A stretch of DNA of 64,000 nt from Martinezella hainanensis (GTDB lineage Bacteria; Pseudomonadota; Alphaproteobacteria; Rhizobiales; Rhizobiaceae), in NCBI RefSeq assembly GCF_900094555.1, contig NZ_FMAC01000001.1, forward strand, positions 186,001-250,000, in the 5' to 3' direction. This document shows positions 30,426 to 38,721 of this stretch, one piece after another. Under the pieces are notes generated by a model. It did not search any database, was not told where the DNA came from, and saw only the letters and a list, made by a program, of their open reading frames with translations. A program made the position numbers and the translations under genes. Position 1 is the first letter of the stretch. Every line of letters starts with the position of its first letter.

Positions 30426-31367
30426 CTAGAAAACGCTCTTCTTGATATTCCAGCGGTCATGATACCAGAGCCACTGTTCAGGGTTTTCCCGCACCCAGCT
30501 TTCCACCTTGTCGTTCAGCATCTGCGCCGTCGCAGTCAGATCGAGACCGCCGGCTTCATTGCGCGGCATTTCGAGCTTCGGCTCGATCTCCAGCCGGTAG
30601 CGATTATCGGGCAGACGGACGCAGCGGGCCGGATAAACCTCGCAATTGAACTGACGCACGAGCTTCGGCAGCAGCGGGTTCGTCTTTACATCGCGGCCGA
30701 AGAACAAGGTCTTCAAACCCTTGCGAAATTTCTGGTCCACCAGCACGCCGACACCGCGACCCGCCTCGAGCTCGCGTGCAAGGCTGAAGGACGAGCCGGC
30801 ATGGGAAGGTACGAGATTGCCCATGCGCTTGGCACGAAAGTCGAAAACCTTCTGGGCGACATAGGGATTGTTCGGCGGGCGAAAGAGCACCGTCACCTTC
30901 AGGCCGAAGGCGGCGCCTGCAACCGGCAGCAGCTCGAAATTGCCGGTGTGGCCAGTAAAGACGATGAAGGGCCGCGGATTGTCCCTGAGGTCGAGGAAGA
31001 TCGGAATGCCCGAAACTTCGATGCGGCCCGGTTTGTCGCTATGGGGATCGAAGTCGAAAAGCCGGTCGAGAAAGACGTATTCCGCCGCTAGCCGGCCCAT
31101 ATTGCCCCAGCTTGCGCGCGCAATTTCCTCGATCTCCGCCTCGCTCTTTTCCGGAAAGGCGTTTCGCAGATTGGTCAGCATCAATTGATGCCGACGCATG
31201 CGCGGGCCGATCTTGCGGGTCAGCCAATCGGCGAAATTGATGCCCGCATCCGCCGGAAACAGCTTCAGGAAATTCAGGAATCCGAAAATGACCTGCGCCA
31301 CCAGCCACTGCTGGAAATTTCTGAGCGCAAGGACGATCCGGGTGATGAAGAGCTTCACGCGGCTCAA
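30426..31367 (-). CDS. lpxXL: Very-long-chain acyltransferase of lipid A (LpxXL)
   Basis: A membrane acyltransferase of the LpxL/HtrB family, 313 residues. The catalytic H-x4-E motif is HTGNFE at 140-145, and one N-terminal hydrophobic anchor is present. Its place at the end of the acpXL cluster identifies it as the rhizobial enzyme that moves 27-hydroxyoctacosanoate from AcpXL to lipid A. Its start overlaps the adh stop by four bases. Confidence 0.92.
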   Translation of the reverse strand: MSRVKLFITRIVLALRNFQQWLVAQVIFGFLNFLKLFPADAGINFADWLTRKIGPRMRRHQLMLTNLRNAFPEKSEAEIEEIARASWGNMGRLAAEYVFLDRLFDFDPHSDKPGRIEVSGIPIFLDLRDNPRPFIVFTGHTGNFELLPVAGAAFGLKVTVLFRPPNNPYVAQKVFDFRAKRMGNLVPSHAGSSFSLARELEAGRGVGVLVDQKFRKGLKTLFFGRDVKTNPLLPKLVRQFNCEVYPARCVRLPDNRYRLEIEPKLEMPRNEAGGLDLTATAQMLNDKVESWVRENPEQWLWYHDRWNIKKSVF

Positions 31368-32392
31368 TCCATCTTCAGGATGATCTTGCCGAATATCTGG
31401 CGCGATTCCATCCGCTCCAGTGCCCGATCGATATCATTGAAGCCGACTTCAGTATCGATCACCGGGTGAACGAGCCCGCGTGCCATCTTCTGCATGGCAT
31501 TGGCCATATTCTCCATACGGCAACCGAAGGAACCGAGCAGCTTCAGCTGCTGCTGGAACAGCATCATCAGATTGATCTCGGTCGAGACACCCGAGGTCGA
31601 GCCGCAAGTGACAAGACGACCGCCACGCTTCATGCAGAGCATGGAGCCCGCCCAGGTATCCTTGCCAACATGCTCGAAGACCACGTCGACACCCTTCTTC
31701 TTCGTCAACTTGCGCACGACGCCCTCGAAGCGGTCGGTGCGGTAGTTGATGACGTGATCGGCGCCCAATGCCTTCGCCTTCTCGATCTTGTCGTCGGAAC
31801 CGACCGTGGTGATAACAGTGCAGCCGATCTTCTTGGCGAGCTGGATGGCAGCCGTGCCGATGCCGGAGCCGCCGGCATGGACGAGGATCGTTTCGCCGGG
31901 CTCGAGCTTGGCATTGTCGAAGAGCATGTGCTCGACCGTGCCAAAGGTGACGGGAGCGAGAGCTGCACCGATCGCATCGACGCCGGGAGGGGCCGGAACG
32001 AGCAGGCGAGCCGGAAGATTGACCTTCTCCTGCGCAAAGCCATCGAGATGGAAGCCGTGCACGCCGCTGACGTGTTCGCAGAGATTGTCACGACCTTCGC
32101 GGCAATGGCGGCAAAGGCCGCAGGTCTGTGCGCCATAGATAGATACGAGCTGTCCCGGTAGGACATTGGCGACACCCGGCCCGATCGCCTCGACCACGCC
32201 CGCAGCCTCCGCGCCGATGACCAGCGGCATCTTGCGCTTGGCAAATGCCATGCCGCGCCAGCCCCAGACATCGATATGGTTGAGAGCGACGGCCTTGACG
32301 CGCAGCGTCACCTCACCGGCACCTGGCGCCTCCGGCTCCGGCAGATCGGTGATCTCAAGTTTGCGGTCGTCGATCAGTTGCAAAGCACGCAT
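31364..32392 (-). CDS. Zinc-type alcohol dehydrogenase-like oxidoreductase of the acpXL cluster
   Basis: A medium-chain dehydrogenase of 342 residues. The structural zinc cysteines are in CGLCRHCREGRDNLCEH, the NAD(P)-binding motif is HAGGSGIGTAAIQLA and the C-terminal part is IFGKIILKMD. In rhizobia this gene lies between fabF1 and lpxXL in the very-long-chain fatty acid cluster; its step in making 27-hydroxyoctacosanoate is not established. It overlaps lpxXL by four bases and starts 54 bases after fabF1. Confidence 0.9.
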   Translation of the reverse strand: MRALQLIDDRKLEITDLPEPEAPGAGEVTLRVKAVALNHIDVWGWRGMAFAKRKMPLVIGAEAAGVVEAIGPGVANVLPGQLVSIYGAQTCGLCRHCREGRDNLCEHVSGVHGFHLDGFAQEKVNLPARLLVPAPPGVDAIGAALAPVTFGTVEHMLFDNAKLEPGETILVHAGGSGIGTAAIQLAKKIGCTVITTVGSDDKIEKAKALGADHVINYRTDRFEGVVRKLTKKKGVDVVFEHVGKDTWAGSMLCMKRGGRLVTCGSTSGVSTEINLMMLFQQQLKLLGSFGCRMENMANAMQKMARGLVHPVIDTEVGFNDIDRALERMESRQIFGKIILKMD

Positions 32393-32446
32393 AGCAAAGT
32401 CCCTCGCCTCTCGGGCGCAGTTGTATCCTGTTTTTCAGAAGTCCGC

Positions 32447-33727
32447 TTAAGCCGGTTCAAGCGCCATGACAAGGCTGGCGTTCTGCCCGCCGAACCCGAA
32501 AGAGTTCGAAAGAACGGCATTCACCTGCTTTTCACGCTTCTTGTTCGGCACCACGTCGAGGATGATCGACGGATCCGGATTGTTGTAGTTGATGGTCGGC
32601 GGCAGCGTGCCGGTCAGCATCGTCTGCAGCGAGAACACCGCCTCCACAGCACCCGCAGCCGTCAGCGTATGGCCGATCATCGACTTGTTAGACGAAACCG
32701 GAATTGTCGGAAGCCGTTCGCCGAAGACGGCGGACATCGCGCCATATTCCATCTTGTCGTTCTCCGGCGTCGAGGTGCCGTGAGCGTTGATATAGCCGAT
32801 ATCGGTCTCGGCCATGCCAGCATCGGCAAGCGCTGCACGGATCGTCGCGATCGCCGGACCGCCATCGGGCGAAGAGCGGGTGCGATGGAAGGAATCGGCC
32901 TTGTCGCCGGCGCCCTTCATGATGCCGAGGATCTTGGCGCCACGAGCGATAGCGGCCTCCAGTGATTCCAGCACCAGCGTCGCCGCGCCTTCGGCAATGA
33001 CGAAACCGTCGCGGTCCTTGCTGAACGGCTTGGAAGCCTTGGTCGGCGGATCGTTCTGCGTCGACAGAGCCGACAACAGTGAGAAGCGGATCAGTGCTTC
33101 GGCGCTCAACGAGCCGTCGGTCGCAACCGTCAGAGCCCGTGTCGTCCGACCCTGGCGGATCGCCTCGATGCCGAGCTGGATCGCGGTCACGCCCGATGCA
33201 CAGGCCGTCGACAGCGTCACCGGCAGGCCACGCGTGCCGAACCGGTCAGCGAGACGCTCGGAAATGGCGCCGAAAAGAGCGGCTTCGTGGAAAGTGGGAT
33301 CCGGGCGCTGGCGCATGGCGGCAAGGAAGCGCTCATAGGCATCGCCGTCATGATCGGCCGGAGGAGAGCGGTCGGCCAACTCGAAGCGGGCGCTCCATTC
33401 GGGTTCGATCGGTGGCGCAGCCAGGAAGAGCGGCGCGTCGAAATCGCCGGAAATGCCGGCCTGAGCCAAAGCTTCGATGGTTGTTTCGCGGGCGAAGGCG
33501 TAGGAGCGCTCGACAGCGTTCGGAACGGGAATATCGATGAAATCCACTGTGCCGGCAATACGCGTCGAAAGCCCGTCCGTCGGGAAGCGTGTGATGCCGT
33601 GAATGCCCGACGTGCCCGAAGACAGCGCATTCCAGTTATCCTGCAGGCCCTGCCCCAGCGACGTGATGATCCCCATGCCGGTGACGGCAACGATCGGACG
33701 TCCGAGATGATCCTTGTAAGCGGTCAT
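32447..33727 (-). CDS. fabF1: Beta-ketoacyl-ACP synthase FabF1 of the AcpXL system (catalytic)
   Basis: A ketosynthase of 426 residues that should elongate acyl chains on AcpXL. The catalytic triad is complete: C176 in LSTACASGVTA, H316 in NAHGTSTPEND and H353 in SMIGHTLTAAG. ATG 33727 has GAGGAACAGG upstream. It is encoded 10 bases after fabF2, whose product lacks two of these residues, which suggests the two work as a pair. Confidence 0.92.
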   Translation of the reverse strand: MTAYKDHLGRPIVAVTGMGIITSLGQGLQDNWNALSSGTSGIHGITRFPTDGLSTRIAGTVDFIDIPVPNAVERSYAFARETTIEALAQAGISGDFDAPLFLAAPPIEPEWSARFELADRSPPADHDGDAYERFLAAMRQRPDPTFHEAALFGAISERLADRFGTRGLPVTLSTACASGVTAIQLGIEAIRQGRTTRALTVATDGSLSAEALIRFSLLSALSTQNDPPTKASKPFSKDRDGFVIAEGAATLVLESLEAAIARGAKILGIMKGAGDKADSFHRTRSSPDGGPAIATIRAALADAGMAETDIGYINAHGTSTPENDKMEYGAMSAVFGERLPTIPVSSNKSMIGHTLTAAGAVEAVFSLQTMLTGTLPPTINYNNPDPSIILDVVPNKKREKQVNAVLSNSFGFGGQNASLVMALEPA

Positions 33728-33737
33728 ATCCTGTTCC

Positions 33738-34943
33738 TCACGCTTCAGCTGATAGTACGGCGATGCCTTCACCGCGCACATGGCCGACGGTCGTGACTAC
33801 GGCCTTGCGGGCACCCGTCGGCATCGACTTTTCATGTGCGGCATCGAAAGGCGGCACCTTGGCCTGATTGGCCACAGCAAGTGCCGCGAAGGCGAGCCCG
33901 AGCGGGAATTGGCTTTCCAGCCCGTGGCCGGAAACGCCGGAATAGGCACGAATGGCCGAGCCCGGAAGCTGGGCTTCGAGCACAGCCCTTTCGCGCTGAG
34001 CAAGATCGGGGATTGCCGTCGTGCCGGAAAAGATGATGGTCGCATCGCCGGACGCTTGCTTGGCAGGCGCGAGCATGCGCTCCAGCCGCGCTTCGAACTT
34101 GCCCCCGTCACGCTTGCCGCGATCGCCCTCGACCGCGTCGATGGTTGCGTAGATATGCGCGCCGCGACCTTCGGCGTGGGCACGCGATTCAAGAACGAGG
34201 AAGGCGCTCACAGAACCCATGATCATGCCGCCGCCGTCTTCCGGCTTGCGCGACCAGATGGGATGCCAATCGCCGATCGCATGCGCGTTGATCGATTCGA
34301 TCAGCAGGATCATGTCGAGGCGCTCGGCGGAAAATGCTCCGCCCACCAGGGCATGGCTCGATTCGCCTGACTTGATGCGATGAAAAGCGGTCTCGACAGC
34401 GGAAATGCCGGAGGCTTCCTCACCCATGAAGGTGCGGGACGAGCCCGTAACCTTGTGGACGATGGAGATATTGCCTGCAAGCAGGTTGGAAAGCTGCGCC
34501 AGGAACAGCGTCGGCCGCAGTTCGGTCGTCAGCTTCTCGTTCAAGAGCAGCTCGCGGTCGTTCCGCTTCAGTCCTTCGTTGACGATCAGTGTGTCGACAT
34601 TGGTGTCGCGTTCGCCGCCGCCGGCCGCAACGATCATGTCCATGGTACCGCAGGCTTCCAGATCATCCTTGAAGCCTGCGTCGTCGAGCGCGAGCCCGGC
34701 AGTGAAAACGCCGATGCGCTGCCAGTTTTCCATCTGGCGCTGATCGCCGCGCTTCGGGATCTGCTGCGACCAGTCGATCTCTGGCAGAGGATGCACGGGA
34801 TAGGGCTTGAATTTCTCGGTTTCGACGATGGTCGGCGGCGCCTTGTCCGCCTTCAGCAGCGCGACATGCGCGTCCTTGCCAACGCCTTGGCAGGTAACAA
34901 TGCCGATACCCGTGATGACCACATCATTCTGAGCCTTGCTCAT
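33738..34943 (-). CDS. fabF2: Ketosynthase-like protein FabF2, active-site residues lost
   Basis: A thiolase-fold protein of 401 residues in the acpXL cluster. Aligned to FabF1, the catalytic cysteine position is a glutamate (E176 in MGEEASGISA against TACASGVTA) and the first histidine position is a glycine (FSGTTAIP against NAHGTSTP); only the second histidine region (SGVSGHGLES) remains. It therefore should not condense on its own. It is reminiscent of chain-length factors in type II polyketide systems and may shape the chain length as partner of FabF1. Family placement is firm, the role is inferred. Confidence 0.88.
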   Translation of the reverse strand: MSKAQNDVVITGIGIVTCQGVGKDAHVALLKADKAPPTIVETEKFKPYPVHPLPEIDWSQQIPKRGDQRQMENWQRIGVFTAGLALDDAGFKDDLEACGTMDMIVAAGGGERDTNVDTLIVNEGLKRNDRELLLNEKLTTELRPTLFLAQLSNLLAGNISIVHKVTGSSRTFMGEEASGISAVETAFHRIKSGESSHALVGGAFSAERLDMILLIESINAHAIGDWHPIWSRKPEDGGGMIMGSVSAFLVLESRAHAEGRGAHIYATIDAVEGDRGKRDGGKFEARLERMLAPAKQASGDATIIFSGTTAIPDLAQRERAVLEAQLPGSAIRAYSGVSGHGLESQFPLGLAFAALAVANQAKVPPFDAAHEKSMPTGARKAVVTTVGHVRGEGIAVLSAEA

Positions 34944-34986
34944 TCATCAATCCTCTTCCAATGCGGCGCCGATCAAGCCGGCATCG

Positions 34987-35463
34987 TCAACCGTTGGCGG
35001 CGATCGCGTCGAGAAGCCCGACCTCGCCTGCCCGCTTACGCACGATATCGCCGAGCGGCACCTCATTAAACGGCATGGTGCGCAGCTTCAACTGCGCATC
35101 GCAAACCTTCTTTCCGGCGATGGTGATGCGCGCCTTGGTCACTGCAAAGCCCGAACCCTCGTGTTCCAGATCGGCCTCGATATCGAGTTCGGCTTCCGGC
35201 TCCACGAAGGTCCGCATCTTGGCGCCGTCGACCGACATCAGGAACGGCATATAGGCGAATTTTGTCGCCGCAAGCACGAGCATGCCCGAGGCCTGCGCCA
35301 TCGTTTCGATAAGGAGAACGCCGGGAACGAGCGGCATCCCTGGGAAGTGGCCCTCGAAGACCGGGCTTTTCGCCGGAACGACGGAACGAGCCTTCAACTG
35401 GCCCTTGGACAGATCGACGGATTCGATCCTGTCGATCATCTGGAAATATTCCAGCAGCATCAA
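34987..35463 (-). CDS. fabZ: 3-hydroxyacyl-ACP dehydratase of the AcpXL system
   Basis: A hotdog dehydratase of 158 residues with the FabZ motif FEGHFPGMPLVPGVLLIETMAQ; catalytic residues are H39 and E53. It removes water from 3-hydroxyacyl-AcpXL during synthesis of very-long-chain fatty acids for lipid A. It sits between acpXL and fabF2 and is distinct from the housekeeping fabZ expected near lpxA. Confidence 0.92.
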   Translation of the reverse strand: MMLLEYFQMIDRIESVDLSKGQLKARSVVPAKSPVFEGHFPGMPLVPGVLLIETMAQASGMLVLAATKFAYMPFLMSVDGAKMRTFVEPEAELDIEADLEHEGSGFAVTKARITIAGKKVCDAQLKLRTMPFNEVPLGDIVRKRAGEVGLLDAIAANG

Positions 35464-35583
35464 CGCCTCCGATCCAACCCGGCAAGCCAGGATGCTGCGG
35501 GCGGGATACGCTATTTAAGAATGAAACCGCCCGGCCGCCATATTCAAGGGCGGCTGGGCGTCAAAAAAATGCAAGGATGTCGC

Positions 35584-35862
35584 TCAGCCCTTGGCGGCGC
35601 GCAACTCATCGATCTTGGCACAGAGATTCTTCAGCACGAAGTACTCTTCGGTCGAGACCTTGCCTTCGTTGACTTCCTGCGTCCACTGCTCGAGCGGGAT
35701 CTTGATGCCGAATTCCTTGTCGATCGCGAAAACGATATCCAGGAAGTCCAGGCTGTCGATGCCAAGGTCGTCGATCGTGTGGCTATCCGGGGTGATCGTG
35801 TCACGGTCGATTTCGCTGGTTTCAGCGATGATGTCGGCAACTTTGTCAAATGTAGCAGTCAC
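35584..35862 (-). CDS. acpXL: Acyl carrier protein AcpXL
   Basis: A specialised acyl carrier protein of 92 residues, the exact length of rhizobial AcpXL. The phosphopantetheine serine is S37 in [11 protein letters not shown]. It carries the C28 hydroxy-fatty acid during its synthesis and transfer. The start is GTG at 35862, preceded by AAGAGG; an in-frame longer reading is not the family N-terminus. It is the first gene of the cluster, with about 220 bases of promoter region upstream. Confidence 0.95.
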   Translation of the reverse strand: MTATFDKVADIIAETSEIDRDTITPDSHTIDDLGIDSLDFLDIVFAIDKEFGIKIPLEQWTQEVNEGKVSTEEYFVLKNLCAKIDELRAAKG

Positions 35863-36084
35863 TGCCCATACCTCTTGAAATAATAATTCAATCCCCCTCA
35901 TAGGGAAATCCATTCCAAAAGCCAATGGTTTCCACCTGAAGCCACGGCAATTTGGCGACGCACTGTTGCGCAAACAGCAAAATGACGGTCGCGTCACAAT
36001 TGCGGAATTATGGCGACATGACCGTCAGATGCGGCAGCATTGCGGCCGAACCGCAAGGACAAAGCGTTATCCCTTCGCTAGAGA

Positions 36085-36513
36085 TCACTCGCTGATGACG
36101 ATGCGCGTATTGTGAAGCCCTGCATCCGCTGCCATCGCGAAGAAGGTGGCAGCATTGCGGGTATCAAGCCGCACGCAGCCATGCGACGCCGGCCTGCCGA
36201 GTTGTCTCACCTCGTAGGTGCCGTGAACGGCATAGCCGCCATTGAAGAACACGGCGTAAGGCATCGGCGCATCGTCATATTTCTTCGAACGATGATCCTT
36301 CGACAACCATTTGGCCGTGTAGGAGCCGGTCGGTGTCACATACCCTCTGCGCGCCGTCGACACTCGCCAGCGATACTTCAGAGCTCCATCCTCTGAAACG
36401 GTCATTGTTTGCGATCGAAGATCGACCACCGCAACAACAGTTCCGGCATGGGCCGAAATGGTGTGGAATTGCATGCATAGGCATGCTGTTACTGCCAACG
36501 CGATACGCTTCAT
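36085..36513 (-). CDS. Periplasmic L,D-transpeptidase (YkuD family)
   Basis: A protein of 142 residues with a signal peptide (1-23, ending AHA) and a small YkuD domain. The catalytic motif is HGTY...SHGCVR with H98, S110, H111, C113 and R115. It should form 3-3 crosslinks in peptidoglycan or attach lipoprotein/outer membrane proteins to it. ATG 36513 has GGAGGGG upstream. It is not obviously linked to neighbours. Confidence 0.88.
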   Translation of the reverse strand: MKRIALAVTACLCMQFHTISAHAGTVVAVVDLRSQTMTVSEDGALKYRWRVSTARRGYVTPTGSYTAKWLSKDHRSKKYDDAPMPYAVFFNGGYAVHGTYEVRQLGRPASHGCVRLDTRNAATFFAMAADAGLHNTRIVISE

Positions 36514-36630
36514 CTTGCCCCTCCGACTGTTTGCTTCCTCTCGAAGCAATTCAGACGATGGGAGAGTCTATCGCTATGCTAATTATACCAAATTAATACA
36601 TATAGTGAGCGATTGCTTAATTTGGGGTAC

Positions 36631-37611
36631 TTACAGCAGCAGCAGGAATCCCAGGAAAGCGAGAAGTGTCAGCATCGAGCATGCGCAATAGAAGATCGAA
36701 ATGCCGGCTTCGATATCGCTGACGGTCGCCGTATCGCGGCCGGCTCCGTTGATCATCGGCTCGCGCACCAGCTCGCCGCCATAGATTCGCGGGCCGGCGA
36801 GCTGGATGTCGAGCGCACCGGCCATAGCCGCTTCCGGCCTGCCGGAGTTGGGCGAGCGATGCAGCCCGCCATCACGGACGGCGATGCGGATGGCATTTCC
36901 AAGCGCGGAGATCCCCCGCTTGATCAGAGCACCGGCGGCGATCAGCAAGATGGACAGGCGCGCGGCCGGCCAGTTGGCGATGTCGTCGAGGCGCGCGGCA
37001 GCGCGGCCGAAATCGACATAGGTCTCGGATTTGTGCCCGATCATCGAATCGGCAGTGTTAAGCATTTTGTAGAAAAACAGGCCCGGCAGCCCGAAAACCC
37101 CGTACCACAGCGCCGGAGCGACAACGCCATCGGAAAAGTTCTCGGCCAGGCTTTCGATGGCGGCGCGGCAGATACCCGGCTCGTCCAAGGTCTCGGGATC
37201 GCGGCCGACGATGCGGGAAACGGCAAGACGCCCACCCTCGAGGCCATCGGAACGCAATGCCCGCGACACCTCGCCAACATGATCGGCAAGGCTCTTCTGC
37301 GCCATGAAAACCGCCACAAGCCCCGCCTCGACCAAGATGCCGAGCCAGCCGAAGAAGGCCAGAAAACCATGAATGGCCCAGCCGGCGATCACGGCTCCCA
37401 TCAACAGTGCGACGATCGACATCAACCCATTGCGGCGGCGAAGCACGCCTGGCAGATGCTTGGCATTGAACCGTTGGTCGAAGGACGAAATCGCCTTGCC
37501 GAACAGCACGACCGGGTGCGGAACGCGGTGCCAAAGCCAGTCGGGATCGCCGACGATGCGGTCGAGCAGCAATGCAAGGACCAGAATGAGCAAATGTTCG
37601 TCGGCGGTCAT
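36631..37611 (-). CDS. cobD: Adenosylcobinamide-phosphate synthase (CbiB type)
   Basis: An inner-membrane enzyme of 326 residues that attaches the aminopropanol phosphate arm to adenosylcobyric acid. Family segments: LLLDRIVGDPDWLWHRVPHPVVLFG at the N-terminus, ESLAENFSDGVVAPALWYG in the middle and NTADSMIGHKSETYVDFG. Four or five membrane helices. It is the last of the cobA-cobB-cobC-cobD run, separated from cobC by 90 bases of palindromic repeat. Confidence 0.94.
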   Translation of the reverse strand: MTADEHLLILVLALLLDRIVGDPDWLWHRVPHPVVLFGKAISSFDQRFNAKHLPGVLRRRNGLMSIVALLMGAVIAGWAIHGFLAFFGWLGILVEAGLVAVFMAQKSLADHVGEVSRALRSDGLEGGRLAVSRIVGRDPETLDEPGICRAAIESLAENFSDGVVAPALWYGVFGLPGLFFYKMLNTADSMIGHKSETYVDFGRAAARLDDIANWPAARLSILLIAAGALIKRGISALGNAIRIAVRDGGLHRSPNSGRPEAAMAGALDIQLAGPRIYGGELVREPMINGAGRDTATVSDIEAGISIFYCACSMLTLLAFLGFLLLL

Positions 37612-37626
37612 GTCGAATAATCCTCT

Positions 37627-37679
37627 AGAGCATGATGCCGAAAAGTGTTTGAGCGGCTTTCGGACAACATCATGCTCTA
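37627..37679. repeat. Palindromic repeat between cobC and cobD
   Basis: Arms AGAGCATGATG and CATCATGCTCT frame CCGAAAAG...CGGCTTTCGG, forming a long hairpin. This sequence resembles a short repeat dispersed in Rhizobium genomes. It lies in the operon and may stabilise the upstream message or lower cobD expression. Confidence 0.65.
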
Positions 37680-37691
37680 CTTCTTTGATTC

Positions 37692-37741
37692 TAGAGCGGA
37701 TTCAGATTTCAGGTCGAACAGACCTAAAATCATCCGACCCT
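37692..37741. repeat. Second short palindromic repeat, overlapping the end of cobC
   Basis: The sequence TAGAGCGGATTCAG...AGGTCGAACAGACCT...CCGACCCTAG is an imperfect palindrome starting with the TAGAGCGGATTC motif of dispersed rhizobial repeats. It supplies the last ~10 codons and stop of cobC. Confidence 0.5.
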
Positions 37742-38721
37742 AGTGCCCCGGCGAGTCGTTGATCTGCCTCTTCATCCGGAGCCAGTCCGAAACGCAGCCA
37801 ATTGCGCGCATAATCGAACTTGCGGACCAGAATATGATGACGGCAGAGATGCGTATATATGCCCTCGGCGCGGTCGTCTGCAACCAGTGCAAACAGGCGG
37901 GTGCCGCCGGCGACCTGAAGCTTCGATCGACGAAGAACCCCTTCCAGCGCCGCATGCCGTTGAAGGATGCGGTTCCGAATGGCGCTCGTGTCGCTTTCCA
38001 TCAGAGAAGCAGCAATCGAAAGGGCCGGTCCGGAAACCGCCCAGGGGCCGAGCCAGTCCTCGAAACGGGCTATGATCGAAGCTTCAGCAATCATGAAACC
38101 CAGCCGCAGACCGGCCAGGCCGAAAAATTTTCCGAAGGAGCGGAAGATGATGAGGTTCGGCATCTCGGCGGCAAAAGGCGCCATGCTTGCCGCCGGTTCG
38201 ACATCTCCGAAAGCCTCGTCGACCAGAAGAATGCCGTCGTGCTCGCGCTGCCCGTCATGCAGCTCCCGCAACTGCTCGACTGACAGAGTCCGCCCATCGG
38301 GATTGTTGGGGTTGACGGCAACGACCAGCCGGTCGTCGGAGGTGAGTTCCGCAATCGTCGAAACCTGGCGAACCTGCAGGCCGGCCAGTGTGAAGGCACG
38401 CGCATATTCGCCATAGGTCGGCGAGAGGATCGCAACCCGGCCGCCGGCTACGAGCCTTGGAAGCAATTGAATGACCGATTGCGTGCCCGGAACCGGCAAT
38501 GGCGAGATATCGCCGCTGCGATAATAGCCCCTCGCCGCCTCACGCGCCCGCTCCTGCAAATGCTGATCCGGAAGCCGATGCCAGGCCGCAATGGGAATAT
38601 CAGGCAAGGAGACCGGATTGGGGTTGATGCCGGTCGACAGATCCAGCCATTCCTCCGGACGTCCGCCATATTGGCGCGCCGCCGCAGTGATGCCGCCGCC
38701 ATGGATGATCCTGTTCGTCAT
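37702..38721 (-). CDS. cobC: CobC, L-threonine-phosphate decarboxylase-like aminotransferase
   Basis: A PLP enzyme of the class I aminotransferase fold, 339 residues, involved in making the (R)-1-aminopropan-2-ol phosphate arm of cobalamin. The PLP lysine is in RSFGKFFGLAGLRLGF, the NPNNPDG segment binds the cofactor, and the N-terminus IIHGGGITAAARQYGGRPEEWLDLSTGINPNP is typical of CobC. It overlaps cobB by four bases. Its last residues (FRSVRPEI) are encoded by a repeat. Confidence 0.93.
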   Translation of the reverse strand: MTNRIIHGGGITAAARQYGGRPEEWLDLSTGINPNPVSLPDIPIAAWHRLPDQHLQERAREAARGYYRSGDISPLPVPGTQSVIQLLPRLVAGGRVAILSPTYGEYARAFTLAGLQVRQVSTIAELTSDDRLVVAVNPNNPDGRTLSVEQLRELHDGQREHDGILLVDEAFGDVEPAASMAPFAAEMPNLIIFRSFGKFFGLAGLRLGFMIAEASIIARFEDWLGPWAVSGPALSIAASLMESDTSAIRNRILQRHAALEGVLRRSKLQVAGGTRLFALVADDRAEGIYTHLCRHHILVRKFDYARNWLRFGLAPDEEADQRLAGALGSDDFRSVRPEI

